Origin: Prevotellaceae bacterium
GTDB lineage: Bacteria; Bacteroidota; Bacteroidia; Bacteroidales; Muribaculaceae
DNA length: 64,000 nucleotides
Assembly (NCBI GenBank): GCA_021772015.1
Contig: JAETNS010000005.1
Location: 124,001 to 188,000, forward strand
Reading direction: 5' to 3'
In this document: positions 16,182 through 25,595 of the stretch, piece by piece
Numbering within the stretch: position 1 is the first letter of the stretch
Layout: every line of letters starts with the position of its first letter
Program-made: the position numbers and the translations under genes
The notes under the pieces: model-generated
The model's database searches: none
Told to the model about the DNA's origin: nothing
Seen by the model: the letters and a program-made list of their open reading frames with translations, nothing else

Positions 16182-18539
16182 TTATCTTGTGAATTTTGCA
16201 GACCCGGCGTTGGTGGTGACGATGTATGTGCCTTTTGCGAGGCTTGTAAGGTCTATGGTGGTTGATTCCCCGGCAGCTTTGGAGATGGCTACCTGACGGC
16301 CGGAGGGATCATAGACAACGACATATTCACCCTCTGTTGTTCCGCTGACGGTAAGCAGCCCGTTGTCTGATTTGAGTCCGAACACGGTCTGGCCGAGGGT
16401 GTTCAGTGCTACAGAACTTCTGTCGCGGGTCACATTCGCCCAGAGCTGGAGGTTGAGGCCAAGCCCCTTGTTGGAGTTGTTTAGCGCGTCAACCGGATAC
16501 CAGCTGCCGTCGGGGGTGATGGCTACGCCTTCAGGGGCGGCTGTCACTTTGCCAAAGAGTGAGGTCTGGCCGTGCTGATTACGTACCATCCCAAGGCTAA
16601 GGTATGAGCGGCCGACGAACGGGTCTTCCACATCAATCTGCATTCCGTCAGAGAATTCAAAAGCCACATAGACAGTGCCGGAGGCTTTGACGGGTGTGTC
16701 GAACTTGACAGACCGTGGCTCGGCCATGCTTCCGATGCCTGCGGATAGGAATACCTCGTTCATAGTGGTCGTATGACGGCCGAGCAATTTGTTCTCGTCA
16801 AGATTCCCTTCATCGTCAGCTCCATACAGGCTGATAGAGAAAGGTTCGTCTTGCTGGAGCTTCGTGTCATCCTGGATGGGCACATAACGGATATTGGTGA
16901 GGAAGAAGCTCAGGTCTGTGACTGTGAAGTCAGCGTCTTGCGGCAGTATGTATTTCTCGGCCATATGGCGGTAATAATGGTTGAATCCGCTGACATAGTC
17001 GAGACCATTCTCGTCGGTGTCGAAGCAGGGTATATGGCCTCTTTCAACATAAGTCACAGCTCCGGGATTGTATGAAAGCATCGGAATGAAAGTCAGGTCT
17101 TCGTTGATGACTGTCACATCATATTCCTTGATCGAGGAGCGAGAGCCTTTCTGGTTGGTCGCGGTGAGTTTCAGCGAATGGGTCCCTGAAGAGGGGAAGA
17201 AGACATCAACATTGCCGTCAGGAAGAATGTTGTGTTCGAGGTCGCCAAGCTCCCATGTTGTCTCGTCGGCGTTACGGCTGTTGTCGAGAAGGCGTATCGG
17301 GGTAGACTCTGTTGTCATCACCTTGCTGTCGATCCAATTGAAAGAACCTATCAGATTGAAGTCGGCTACCGGGCGCGGTATATCGTTGGGAGAGGAGATG
17401 TAGAAATCATCCATAGCGATATAACCGCTATAGGGTGCGCCATCTACCTTGAAGCAGAAACAATAGGGACCGGAGACAGTGGGTGTGAAGGATATGCTTT
17501 CGGCGTTCCACTGATTTTCCTCATCCAAGTCGCGGGAGATAGTGGCGAGTGTCACCGGGTGGAAATCGCCGTCTTGCTCCGTGCCGACTGTCACGTTCAT
17601 AGTGGGTGAGTTCCATTCACCTGTGGAAGCAAGATAGGTCCCTTCAAAATGGGTGTGGAATGTCATGGTGTACTCTACATCCTTCTCCAGGTTGAAGAAT
17701 GGAGTGTAAAGACGCTGGTTGCGGTCAGTGTCGCTGTCGGGGGCTACAAGATAATAGGTCCCTGATTTGGCTTTGAGCGCGTCCATATATCCGGTCCGCC
17801 AGATCACGTCTCCTACAGTGAGCCATTTGATGGGAACATAGGTGAATCCGTCATAGTTGTCCCCCTCGAATTCCTCGAGATAGGGCAGTTCCACGCAATC
17901 GGCGGCGTTGTCGGGATTCGGTTCAAGCTCCGGCTGAGGTTCCTCGGGGGATGTCCCGGTGAAATAGAAATCATCGAACCATGTATGTCCGAGCTGGTCC
18001 ATATTACCGGCATGCCATACCTGCACGGCGAAACATACGGGGCCGTCGGCTTCAGGAGTGTATGAGTATTCGAATTTTTTCCATTCGGAGATCTGCGCCT
18101 GTTCTGTCTCGGCGATCTTGGTCATCTGGGTGATATCCTGCACGGATCCGGCATAGACCCGTAGGCCTGGAGTGACATCAGCTTGGAAGGTACGACCCAA
18201 TGTCCTGGCCATGAACTCTATGGTGACAGGCTCTCCGGCCGCGCAATCCATCAACCGGGTATAGAACGTATCGTCATGGTTGGCGTTAGTCTTGCCGATC
18301 ATGTAGGATCCGGAGTATGTCGGCTGGCCGGTATCCATTGATGACCATCTTTTGAACTTCACCCAGGCGTTTGTCGAAGCATCGACCCATCCGTCGGGAA
18401 GGGAACTCTCATCGGGGAACAGGGAACTGTCGTCGAAGTTCTCCTCGATTTCAAAGGGAGCCGCGTCGGCGGAGAAACCTACATTCAGTGCTGTCACAGC
18501 CACGCATAACGGGAGTAAATTTAGAAATCTCATAGGCAT
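16182..18539 (-). CDS. Secreted choice-of-anchor J / PKD-domain protein with T9SS-like tail
   Basis: This is a large secreted protein (785 residues) of unknown ligand. The signal peptide is MRFLNLLPLCVAVTALNVGFSADA; the ATG at 18539 or the one two codons later could be used. Two choice-of-anchor J-like beta-sandwich modules are visible, the first near IEENFDDSSLFPDESSLPDG and the second near LPYLEEFEGDNYDGFTYVP. A PKD-like module follows (FFPSSGTHSLKLTATNQKGS). The tail has EYVVVYDPSGRQVAIS and SLAKGTYIVTTNAG, as in T9SS type A sorting domains. It is followed by a strong terminator and then the M6-type protease, which has a related domain style. Confidence 0.8.
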   Translation of the reverse strand: MPMRFLNLLPLCVAVTALNVGFSADAAPFEIEENFDDSSLFPDESSLPDGWVDASTNAWVKFKRWSSMDTGQPTYSGSYMIGKTNANHDDTFYTRLMDCAAGEPVTIEFMARTLGRTFQADVTPGLRVYAGSVQDITQMTKIAETEQAQISEWKKFEYSYTPEADGPVCFAVQVWHAGNMDQLGHTWFDDFYFTGTSPEEPQPELEPNPDNAADCVELPYLEEFEGDNYDGFTYVPIKWLTVGDVIWRTGYMDALKAKSGTYYLVAPDSDTDRNQRLYTPFFNLEKDVEYTMTFHTHFEGTYLASTGEWNSPTMNVTVGTEQDGDFHPVTLATISRDLDEENQWNAESISFTPTVSGPYCFCFKVDGAPYSGYIAMDDFYISSPNDIPRPVADFNLIGSFNWIDSKVMTTESTPIRLLDNSRNADETTWELGDLEHNILPDGNVDVFFPSSGTHSLKLTATNQKGSRSSIKEYDVTVINEDLTFIPMLSYNPGAVTYVERGHIPCFDTDENGLDYVSGFNHYYRHMAEKYILPQDADFTVTDLSFFLTNIRYVPIQDDTKLQQDEPFSISLYGADDEGNLDENKLLGRHTTTMNEVFLSAGIGSMAEPRSVKFDTPVKASGTVYVAFEFSDGMQIDVEDPFVGRSYLSLGMVRNQHGQTSLFGKVTAAPEGVAITPDGSWYPVDALNNSNKGLGLNLQLWANVTRDRSSVALNTLGQTVFGLKSDNGLLTVSGTTEGEYVVVYDPSGRQVAISKAAGESTTIDLTSLAKGTYIVTTNAGSAKFTR

Positions 18540-18578
18540 AATGATTGTTTGTGATAAACGGGTTCAGTACCGATGTTG

Positions 18579-18586
18579 CAAAATTA
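18579..18586 (-). promoter_or_regulatory. Promoter -7 box of the choice-of-anchor J gene
   Basis: TAATTTTG on the minus strand is an exact TAnnTTTG box 40 bases before the ATG at 18539. The nearest TTTG (18605-18602) is only 15 bases upstream of it, so the -33 element is uncertain. Confidence 0.5.
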
Positions 18587-18668
18587 CGCCATGAGAAATG
18601 ACAAAAAATAACCTATGTTAATTTTGGTGGCATTATGGTGGTTGGGGTCGATATTTGTTGGAAAAATG

Positions 18669-19262
18669 TCAGGATTTGCCTCCCTGCACTATTTTCTTGC
18701 GAATGCGACTTACATGTACTTCCGTCATTTTGAGATATGAGGCTATGGCTTTTAGCGGGACATTGTCGAACAGTTCCGGACGGCATTTCTCCAGCCATTC
18801 ATAACGCCATTTCGCGTTTCCGTTCATCACCTTGGCTTTCAGCTCGTCGAAACAGCTGCGCCGACTGAACACGCCGCTCACCCATCGGCAGAACTCGTTG
18901 GACTCCTCCATCAGCCGGTCAAACACAGGCTTTCGTATGCGCAACACTTCGGTGGGGCAGCAGACCTCGATGCATATTATGGATGGCTCACCCCGGGAGT
19001 ATCCTTGCATCGAGGCCAGCAATGTGCCGTCCATGCCGAAGTATATGTTCATCTCGACCCCGTCATTGATCATGTACCCCCTGACGATCCCCTGTTTTAT
19101 GATATATATGTCGGGATCGACACTCCCAATGCCGACCACTGACTCTCCTTTGCGGAAAGTCAGTGTCTCGGCATTGTCGGTTATGGTTTTGTATATGTTG
19201 TCAGTCAAAGGGAAGTCTGATTCCTCCTCCAGAGCTGTTCTGAAATCCGGCATATTGCTCAT
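18669..19262 (-). CDS. Crp/Fnr family transcriptional regulator
   Basis: This 197-residue protein has an N-terminal cyclic-nucleotide-binding-like beta-roll (about 25-130: FRKGESVVGIGSVDPDIYII, IVRGYMINDGVEMNIYFG). A dimerisation helix follows, then a C-terminal winged helix with the HTH VPLKAIASYLKMTEVHVSRI (about 168-187). No cysteine cluster like that of Fnr is present and the cAMP-contact residues are not conserved, so the signal is unknown. It has its own promoter and lies next to the DcaP-like porin gene, upstream of which there are tandem palindromes suited to a dimeric Crp-type regulator. That link is an inference. Confidence 0.88.
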   Translation of the reverse strand: MSNMPDFRTALEEESDFPLTDNIYKTITDNAETLTFRKGESVVGIGSVDPDIYIIKQGIVRGYMINDGVEMNIYFGMDGTLLASMQGYSRGEPSIICIEVCCPTEVLRIRKPVFDRLMEESNEFCRWVSGVFSRRSCFDELKAKVMNGNAKWRYEWLEKCRPELFDNVPLKAIASYLKMTEVHVSRIRKKIVQGGKS

Positions 19263-19285
19263 TGTAATTGCTCAAATATTCACTG

Positions 19286-19316
19286 CAAATTTACAGAATA
19301 GTTGCGAAAAAAACAA
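19286..19316 (-). promoter_or_regulatory. Promoter of the Crp/Fnr gene
   Basis: TTG (19316-19314), 20 bases, then TAAATTTG (19293-19286) on the minus strand fits the Bacteroidota consensus well. It lies 24 bases before the ATG at 19262. Confidence 0.7.
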
Positions 19317-19340
19317 TGGGGACTGATATATGCGGTCGGC

Positions 19341-19368
19341 AAAAACGCGTCTGTCTGTTTAAGACAGA
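19341..19368 (-). terminator. Terminator of the DcaP-like porin gene
   Basis: TCTGTCT (19350-19356) and AGACAGA (19362-19368) form a perfect 7-bp stem with a 5-base loop. On the minus strand TTTTT (19345-19341) follows after 4 bases. It lies 8 bases past the porin stop at 19376. Confidence 0.6.
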
Positions 19369-19375
19369 GGATGTC

Positions 19376-20770
19376 TCAGAAAGATAGCGCGATCTGGGTC
19401 TGGATACGGGAGTCGTTGGCTCCTCCCAGCCCGTATGTCTCGCGTCGTCCGTAGAGGTATTCGATTCCCATCTGCAGGTAGCTGGTGAAGCTGTAGAAGC
19501 AATTGGCGGCAACATACACCCCGTAGCGGTAGTTTGAGTTTCCGGCAGACATCACTTCGTGGCCGTTGGCATCGGCTACAGACGCGTCCTGGAATGTGGC
19601 GTACGGCTCGACATCCCAGATGCGGGCATACGAACCTACCAGATTGAACTGGAGTTTCTTTGTCGCGTTGTATGATGCGCCGAAGACAAGTCCCATCATG
19701 GGATTGGCTTTCATCCGGCCTATCTCCGCGTCATCGGGTGTGAATGAGAGGGCGCGCCCCTGCAGGTCCTGTATGTAGTTGGCGATCCCTTTCCCGTAGA
19801 CAGCCTGGAAATAGAATGTCAGCGGCTCGTAGAACGAGAAGTTGCCCGACAGCATCGTTCCCCAGGCGAAGATGTTGCGGCGGCGTTCGTTTACCATGTC
19901 CTGGTAGGCGAAGTTGCGCAGGATGGCTGTGAAGCGTACACGGTTCTGCTCTGACTTCTGGTATTCGATCCAGAGAGGAATGTCAGGCACAAGCTGGTCT
20001 ACTTCGGAGTTGACTTTGTGGCCATACCATGATGTGTAGTCTTTTCCCCGGTAAATGCCGTTTGCGCTGTAGTAGGATGGCATCTCTATGGAGGCCGCGA
20101 AACGGAATCCATCGAAACTCGGAGAGATGTAACGCAGCTGATAAGAGGTTGTGTTGACATCTCCGTTAGGTCCCTGGGGGTCGATTGTCGGTGGCTGGGC
20201 GGCATACGGGTCGCAGGCGAGGGTTGTCATCAGTCCCGCCGACACATTGCGCCAGGAGATATATGCACGTTTGAGTTTCAGGGCCTTGTCGTTGCCGTTT
20301 GTGCCGATCTTGACATATCCGGTCACTTGGTTGCGTGTGTTGGCGAATCCCACCACAGAGAAGTCGACGTTGCCGTTCAGGGCGTTGATGAAGAAATCTC
20401 CTTTGTGGCCTGTCAGGGCGGGTACGGGTATGTCTCCGGTCACGAAGCTGCTTCCGGCATCGGTGCTGTAGAGATTGTTGCCGATGTCATAACCGAGCAT
20501 CGGATTTATTTCCCCGCCGATGGTCAGCATGAACTTGTTGTTGTGGGTTTTGATGGTGAATTTCGGAGTGGGAACCGACCCGGGTTCCACGGGTCTGGCT
20601 TTTTCGATCGCCTCTTTTACCAAAGGGTTGCTCTGTGTGCTGACAACTTCAAGCTGTCCTACCTCGTAAATCACATCTTCACAGTCGTCAGTCTCCTGAG
20701 CGTGGCCTGTGGGTGTTAAAAGAAAGGCCGCAGCCAAGGGCATCACGGCTTTAAAGATGACTGACTTCAT
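19376..20770 (-). CDS. DcaP-like trimeric porin family protein
   Basis: This is a predicted outer-membrane channel of 464 residues. The signal peptide is VMPLAAAFLLTPTGHAQ. The barrel starts at about residue 70 with FMLTIGGEINPMLGYDIG and has the family features GDFFINALNGNVDFSVVGF, ALKLKRAYISWRNVSAGL and a SYQLRYISPSFDGFRFAAS strand. It ends in IQTQIALSF with a terminal aromatic residue. The DcaP family carries small anionic or aromatic solutes in other bacteria; the solute here is unknown. It is flanked by a Crp/Fnr gene downstream and paired palindromes upstream, suggesting regulated expression. Confidence 0.82.
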   Translation of the reverse strand: MKSVIFKAVMPLAAAFLLTPTGHAQETDDCEDVIYEVGQLEVVSTQSNPLVKEAIEKARPVEPGSVPTPKFTIKTHNNKFMLTIGGEINPMLGYDIGNNLYSTDAGSSFVTGDIPVPALTGHKGDFFINALNGNVDFSVVGFANTRNQVTGYVKIGTNGNDKALKLKRAYISWRNVSAGLMTTLACDPYAAQPPTIDPQGPNGDVNTTSYQLRYISPSFDGFRFAASIEMPSYYSANGIYRGKDYTSWYGHKVNSEVDQLVPDIPLWIEYQKSEQNRVRFTAILRNFAYQDMVNERRRNIFAWGTMLSGNFSFYEPLTFYFQAVYGKGIANYIQDLQGRALSFTPDDAEIGRMKANPMMGLVFGASYNATKKLQFNLVGSYARIWDVEPYATFQDASVADANGHEVMSAGNSNYRYGVYVAANCFYSFTSYLQMGIEYLYGRRETYGLGGANDSRIQTQIALSF

Positions 20771-20862
20771 TTTCGGTTATGCTAAATTAGATGAAAAACA
20801 GTTGTCATATCTAAAATGCAAAACCGAGGCCTAATGTTCACTTCTTGATGAAATATCATTTT

Positions 20863-20912
20863 TGTCTTGTGCGTAAGACAAAAATGACTAATTATGTCTC
20901 GTATATAAGACA
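20863..20912. promoter_or_regulatory. Tandem palindromic sites TGTCTY-N6-AAGACA
   Basis: Two 18-base inverted repeats occur at 20863-20880 (TGTCTT, 6 bases, AAGACA) and 20895-20912 (TGTCTC, 6 bases, AAGACA). Their starts are 32 bases apart, about three helical turns, so both face the same side. The first extends outward to a perfect 13-bp stem. They lie 93-142 bases upstream of the porin ATG and just after the phosphatase stop. Spacing and symmetry suit a Crp/Fnr dimer; the family gene lies downstream of the porin. The first alone could also act as an RNA hairpin. Confidence 0.6.
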
Positions 20913-20943
20913 AAGCCAATAATGCTAAAATCTGAAATTCAAT

Positions 20944-21525
20944 CTATAGGAGGGAGGCGATGTTGGCGCAGCCGGCTTCGAGCATGTCAAGCACCAGTTC
21001 GAAACCTTCCGCTCCGGAATAATATGGATCGGGGACATGGTCATAATTGTCGAACAGGCCGATTATGGAGGTGATGCCTTTTTTGTGCGGCTCATCCGGA
21101 GCGAGTTCTCCTCCGGGGAAGAAGGAAGCCATAGGGACTATCTTGCTGTCAGTCTCGACAGTAGGGGAAAGGGCGCGGAGATTGCGCAGGTTTGAGTCAT
21201 CCATCCCCACAATGAGGTCGAAGTCGTTGAAATCGCTGACGCTGACCTGCCGGGCGCGGTGGAGCAATTTTATCCCTCGCAGGGCGGCATGGCGGCGCAT
21301 TCGTGGATCGGCCAGGTCGCCGATATGGTAATTGCCTGTGCCGGCCGAGTCGATCTCCCACATGGAGGATTGGCCGAGCTGTCTGACTGTGTCGATCATC
21401 ACGGCCTCGGCGGCAGGGCTGCGGCAGATGTTGCCAAGACAGACAAACAGTATTTTTACCGGGCGTCCTTCGGCGATGATGGCGCGCAGACGGTCGGAGA
21501 GGGCTTCACGGAGGGAATTGCTCAT
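20944..21525 (-). CDS. Low-molecular-weight protein tyrosine phosphatase
   Basis: This is a cytosolic phosphatase for phosphotyrosine. The P-loop is VCLGNICRSPAAE with catalytic Cys29 and Arg35. Other features are IDSAGTGNYHIGDLADPRM, the IVGMDDSNLR segment, and a DPYYSG loop holding the general-acid aspartate. It has 193 residues, longer than the usual 150-160 because of about 20 extra N-terminal residues; a later start is not evident. It lies 54 bases after mutS on the same strand and may be co-transcribed. Confidence 0.92.
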   Translation of the reverse strand: MSNSLREALSDRLRAIIAEGRPVKILFVCLGNICRSPAAEAVMIDTVRQLGQSSMWEIDSAGTGNYHIGDLADPRMRRHAALRGIKLLHRARQVSVSDFNDFDLIVGMDDSNLRNLRALSPTVETDSKIVPMASFFPGGELAPDEPHKKGITSIIGLFDNYDHVPDPYYSGAEGFELVLDMLEAGCANIASLL

Positions 21526-21579
21526 AGAGATTTGGTAGATGATATGGGGGATAGATAGGAAACAACGTTGGCTTGCAGC

Positions 21580-24198
21580 TTATTTACCCGAGAGGATTTC
21601 ACGCAGGGTGGATAGTTTGTTCAGGGCCTGGAGCGGGGAGAGGTTGTTGATGTCGAGACCTAACAGCTCGTCACGCATCTGGCTCAGTACCGGGTCGTCG
21701 AGCTGGAAGAAGCTCAGCTGCATCCCGGCTTCCTGCTCCTGACGGGGGACTTTCAGGGCTGTCTTTTCATCGGAATTTCCACGATTGATCTCTTCAAGAT
21801 GGTGTAGCACCGCCGAAGCCCGGTCGACGATCGCACGGGGCATGCCTGCGAGCTTCGCCACATGTATACCGAAGCTGTGTTCCGATCCTCCGGGCTTGAG
21901 TTTGCGCAGGAAGACGACCTTGCCGTCTATCTCCTTGACCGAGACATTGAAGTTCTTGACTCCGGGATAGCTTTCCTCCATCTCGTTGAGCTCATGGTAA
22001 TGGGTGGCGAATAGCGTTTTGGGCTTCTCGGCGCATCGGTTGAGGTATTCGACGATGGCCCAGGCGATTGAAATCCCGTCGTAGGTGGATGTGCCTCGTC
22101 CGAGTTCATCGAAGAGTATCAGCGACCGCCGGCTGATGTTGTTGAGGATCGAGGCGGCCTCGTTCATCTCGACCATGAAGGTCGACTCTCCGAGGGAGAT
22201 GTTGTCGGAGGCTCCAACGCGGGTGAATATCTTGTCGACCACCCCGATACGGGCGCTTTCCGCTGCGACGAAGCACCCGATCTGGGCCAGCAGCACATTC
22301 AGCGCGGTCTGGCGCAGGAGTGCCGACTTTCCCGCCATGTTCGGACCGGTGATCATCATCACCTGTGTCCCGTCGTTGTCGAGGGTGACGGAGTTGGAGA
22401 TGTATGGTGTCCCCGGAGGCAGCTCCTTTTCGATAACAGGATGACGGCCCTGGGTGATCTCGATTGTCAAGGAGTCGTCGACCACCGGGCGGTTGTAATG
22501 GTTCTCGCGGGCGACACGGGTGAATGACAGCAAGCAGTCGAGCCGGGCGATGACTTTGGCGTCGGCGAGGATGACGGGCACATACTCCGACAGACGGGCT
22601 ACAAGTTCGCTGTAGAGTCGTGCTTCGATGGCCTCGATGCGTTCCTGCGCGGTAAGTATCTTCTCCTCATACTCCTTAAGCTCGGCGGTTATGTAACGCT
22701 CCGCGTTGACAAGGGTCTGCTTGCGGATCCATTCGGCCGGGACCTTCTCCTTGTGGGTATTGGTGACTTCGATGTAATATCCGAAAACGTTGTTATAGCC
22801 TATCTTAAGGCTGGGTATGCCTGTGGCCTCGCTTTCCCGGCGTTGTACCTGCTGGAGGTAGTCTTTCCCCTGGAATGCCATCATCCGCAGTTCGTCGAGT
22901 TCCTTGTCGACACCCGGCTTGATGACATGTCCCTTGTTTAGTGCGTTGGGCGCGTCCTCCGAAATCTCGCGGGCGATACGGTCGCGCATCAGCTCGCAGG
23001 GATTCAGGCTCTCTCCCATCGAACGTAGCACGTCGAGTGATGCTCCCATACAGAGCCTGCGCATAGGTTCGATGGCGGTAAGCGCGTTTTTCACTTGCAC
23101 CACTTCGCGGGGAGTGACCCGTCCGACGGCCACTTTCGACACCAGTCGCTCCAGGTCGCCGACCTGACCGAGCAGTTCGACGAGAGCGTCGCGGCGTTCA
23201 GGCTCCTTGAAGAAGATCTCCACCACATCGAGGCGGCGGTTGATCTCCGCCGGGTTTTTCAGAGGGAAGCAGACCCATCGGCGCAGCATTCTCGCCCCCA
23301 TCGGGCTTACCGTGCGGTCGATGACATCAAGTAGGCTCTTCCCCTCCTCGCCAAGAGGAGTCAGAAGTTCGAGGTTGCGGACGGTGAACTTGTCGAGGCG
23401 TACAAACTGGTCGGCCTCTATCCGGGCGATGCGGACGATATGGCCGGTCTGGGTGTGGCGCGTTATGTCGAGGTAATGGAGGATGGCTCCGGCGGCAACA
23501 ACCGCGCGGGGGATCTTACCTAATCCGAATCCCTTGAGGGAGACTGTCTCGAACTGTTTGAGCAGTCGGTCATTGGCCGCCTGAGTCGTGAAGACCCAGT
23601 CTTCCAGTTCAAAGACAGGATATTTGCCGTTGAACTCTCCTTCGAGCCGGAGGCGGTTGCCCCGTTCGACCAGCACCTCCTTCGGGGCGAAATTAGACAG
23701 CAGTTTCCCGACATAATCGCTGTCGCCTTGTGCGGCGAGGAATTCACCGGTGGAAATGTCGAGGAAAGCGACTCCGAGCTGATCCTTGTCGAAATGGACG
23801 GCGGCGAGGAAGTTGTTCTCGCGGTGGTCGAGCACATTGTCTCCCAATGCCACTCCGGGAGTCACCAGTTCGGTTATGTCGCGCTTGACCAGACGGTTTT
23901 TTACGAGCCTGGGGTCTTCGAGCTGTTCGCAGATCGCCACGCGTTTGCCGGCCCTGACGAGTTTTGGCAGATAGGTGTCGAGGGCGTGATGGGGGAATCC
24001 GGCCAGCTCTATCGAAGACGCGGATCCGTTGGCACGGCGAGTCAAGGTGATGCCGAGGATATCCGATGTGGTGACAGCGTCTTCGCAGAATGTCTCATAG
24101 AAGTCTCCCACACGAAAGAGGAGCACCGCGTCGGGGTGCTTCTCTTTCATCTGGGCGTATTGTTTCATCAGCGGGGTCTCGACAACCTTCTTCGCCAT
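21580..24198 (-). CDS. mutS: DNA mismatch repair protein MutS
   Basis: MutS recognises mismatches and starts mismatch repair. The 872-residue protein is full length. The N-terminal mismatch-binding motif is [11 protein letters not shown] (with the Phe-x-Glu pair). The connector, lever and clamp regions follow. The ATPase has Walker A GPNMAGKS, the segment [14 protein letters not shown], and Walker B/signature [14 protein letters not shown] with FATHYHEL. The C-terminus ends with a short helical tail ([17 protein letters not shown]) as usual in Bacteroidota. It lies 31 bases after the ferritin gene. Confidence 0.97.
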   Translation of the reverse strand: MAKKVVETPLMKQYAQMKEKHPDAVLLFRVGDFYETFCEDAVTTSDILGITLTRRANGSASSIELAGFPHHALDTYLPKLVRAGKRVAICEQLEDPRLVKNRLVKRDITELVTPGVALGDNVLDHRENNFLAAVHFDKDQLGVAFLDISTGEFLAAQGDSDYVGKLLSNFAPKEVLVERGNRLRLEGEFNGKYPVFELEDWVFTTQAANDRLLKQFETVSLKGFGLGKIPRAVVAAGAILHYLDITRHTQTGHIVRIARIEADQFVRLDKFTVRNLELLTPLGEEGKSLLDVIDRTVSPMGARMLRRWVCFPLKNPAEINRRLDVVEIFFKEPERRDALVELLGQVGDLERLVSKVAVGRVTPREVVQVKNALTAIEPMRRLCMGASLDVLRSMGESLNPCELMRDRIAREISEDAPNALNKGHVIKPGVDKELDELRMMAFQGKDYLQQVQRRESEATGIPSLKIGYNNVFGYYIEVTNTHKEKVPAEWIRKQTLVNAERYITAELKEYEEKILTAQERIEAIEARLYSELVARLSEYVPVILADAKVIARLDCLLSFTRVARENHYNRPVVDDSLTIEITQGRHPVIEKELPPGTPYISNSVTLDNDGTQVMMITGPNMAGKSALLRQTALNVLLAQIGCFVAAESARIGVVDKIFTRVGASDNISLGESTFMVEMNEAASILNNISRRSLILFDELGRGTSTYDGISIAWAIVEYLNRCAEKPKTLFATHYHELNEMEESYPGVKNFNVSVKEIDGKVVFLRKLKPGGSEHSFGIHVAKLAGMPRAIVDRASAVLHHLEEINRGNSDEKTALKVPRQEQEAGMQLSFFQLDDPVLSQMRDELLGLDINNLSPLQALNKLSTLREILSGK

Positions 24199-24229
24199 AA
24201 ATCAACAGGGGTTAGGGGTTACAGGCTGT

Positions 24230-24751
24230 TTATCCTTTGGATGCGAGGGGAGAGGGAGTAGTGTATGTGCGGGCGGCAAGCTCCTTGTCGAACATGTAGA
24301 GGCCGTATCCGTTGTCGCCGATCTTCTTCAGAGCGTCGATGAATCCGCGGGCTGTCTCCTCCTCTTCGATCTGCTCTGTGATGAACCACTGGAGCGTGGC
24401 CTGGGTGGCGTAGTCCTTGTGCTCGACAGCCAGGGCGTTGAGGTCATTGATCAGGGATGTCACTTTCTGCTCATGGGCGAGAGTGGCGGCGAACGCAGCC
24501 AGGGGTGATTCCCATTCGGTCTCGACTCCGGCAATGGGCTGGAGGATCACTTTGCCGTCGCGGGAATTGAGGTAGTTCATGAAGATCGTGGCGTGATCCT
24601 GCTCCTCTTTGAACTGTACGGCGTACCAGTTGGCGATTCCGTCATAGCCTGCGTTGGCGAAGTGCATTGACATCGAGAGATAGAGATAAGCCGACCAGAG
24701 TTCGGCGTTGATCTGGGCATTGATAGCTTTTTCCAGTTCCTTGGAAATCAT
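24230..24751 (-). CDS. ftnA: Ferritin (bacterial non-haem type)
   Basis: Ferritin stores iron as a ferric core in a 24-subunit shell. The ATG at 24751 (MISKELEKAINAQINAELW) is preferred to an in-frame TTG three codons upstream and gives 173 residues, typical of FtnA. Ferroxidase residues are seen in NAELWSAYLYLSMS (Glu, Tyr), QFKEEQDHATIFMNYL (Glu-x-x-His) and WFITEQIEEEETA. No haem-binding methionine pattern of bacterioferritin is evident. It lies 50 bases after the small barrel gene and before mutS. Confidence 0.94.
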   Translation of the reverse strand: MISKELEKAINAQINAELWSAYLYLSMSMHFANAGYDGIANWYAVQFKEEQDHATIFMNYLNSRDGKVILQPIAGVETEWESPLAAFAATLAHEQKVTSLINDLNALAVEHKDYATQATLQWFITEQIEEEETARGFIDALKKIGDNGYGLYMFDKELAARTYTTPSPLASKG

Positions 24752-24801
24752 AGTAGTCAAATTTTAGATATTTTATATTCTGGTTTTACTTCACGGTTTG
24801 G

Positions 24802-25344
24802 TCAGAAACGATAGTGTATGCCGGCTTCGATGTTTGCTCCGTGGAACTCCTTGATGAACGTATAGGTTGCGCTGACCGACAGCCGCAGGGAGCCGCTGAT
24901 GTTGACCCCGAAGCCTGCTCCGGCGTTCAACCCCAAGCGTGAGACGCGGGAGGACACATCGTCGGTGGGGGTGAGTCCTTCTGAGGTGTGGGGAGCGGCG
25001 GTATCGGTGTTGTGATAGTTCCAGCTCGAGAAATTGAAGCCCGCGAGGGGATATATGTCGCAACGACCTTGGGCCAACGGGAAGACAAACTCCATGTTCA
25101 GGTCGATCATGAGCGCGTCAAGACCGTCGTTGCGGAATACATAGTCGACTGAAGGTGACAGCCGCAACAGGCGGTTGAAGCGGTATGAGAATTGCGCTCC
25201 TGCCAGAGGTCTCTTGTTGAAGGTGTTGTATCCGGCGCGTATGCCGAGGGTTTTCTCTCCGCTGTACTGGTCGGCGTGGGCGGTGAGGGTACCTCCGAGG
25301 GCTGTGGCTGCCAGCCCGGCTGCTATCCATCGTTTAACTGACAT
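24802..25344 (-). CDS. Small outer-membrane beta-barrel protein
   Basis: This 180-residue protein has a signal peptide (MSVKRWIAAGLAATALGGTLTAHA). About eight alternating strands follow, such as TLGIRAGYNTFNKRPLAGAQF, FRNDGLDALMIDLNMEFVF and LRLSVSATYTFIKEF, ending in IHYRF. This fits the OmpA/OmpX-like small barrel superfamily. Function is unknown. It has a strong own promoter with a leader of about 110 bases and is the first gene of a run with ferritin and mutS. Confidence 0.78.
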   Translation of the reverse strand: MSVKRWIAAGLAATALGGTLTAHADQYSGEKTLGIRAGYNTFNKRPLAGAQFSYRFNRLLRLSPSVDYVFRNDGLDALMIDLNMEFVFPLAQGRCDIYPLAGFNFSSWNYHNTDTAAPHTSEGLTPTDDVSSRVSRLGLNAGAGFGVNISGSLRLSVSATYTFIKEFHGANIEAGIHYRF

Positions 25345-25461
25345 AATTGATTATATCTCTGTATGTAAGAGGATGTTTAATAACATCATGTTAAATTCTA
25401 ATCTTACAGGCAGATATTTTAGTGCAAAGCCTGTTTGTTGTTTTATGGAGAGTTTTAGCAA

Positions 25462-25493
25462 CAAAGTTAGTGATTCGTCAAGATATTGGCAAA
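25462..25493 (-). promoter_or_regulatory. Promoter of the small barrel gene
   Basis: TTTG (25493-25490), 20 bases, then TAACTTTG (25469-25462) on the minus strand is a near-ideal match. It points to the barrel gene at 25344 and leaves a leader of about 110 bases. Confidence 0.72.
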
Positions 25494-25540
25494 AAATATG
25501 CGGGATTTTTGTTAACTTCGCGGTGGAAACACCTCCCGGT

Positions 25541-25564
25541 CTCCGGTTCTTCATTGAGCCGGAG
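25541..25564 (+). other. GC-rich hairpin upstream of tamB
   Basis: CTCCGGTTC and GAGCCGGAG pair as a 9-bp stem (one G-T pair) with a 6-base loop, 32 bases upstream of the tamB ATG. A weak promoter box TAACTTCG is at 25513-25520. No T-run follows. It may shape the tamB leader. Confidence 0.35.
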
Positions 25565-25595
25565 GTTGGGTTGTGTTTAATTTCCTGAAAGTCAG

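Noticed and set aside
20862-20893. First palindrome read as a terminator of the phosphatase gene
   Set aside because: The stem is perfect, but no T-run follows it on the minus strand and a second site of the same design lies at helical spacing, so an operator pair fits better.
24752-24760. TTG start for ferritin
   Set aside because: The ATG three codons later gives the canonical ferritin N-terminus and length.
25371-25395. Short symmetric AT-rich sequence (AACAT-C-ATGTT) in the barrel-gene leader
   Set aside because: The symmetry is short and imperfect in AT-rich DNA and could easily be chance.
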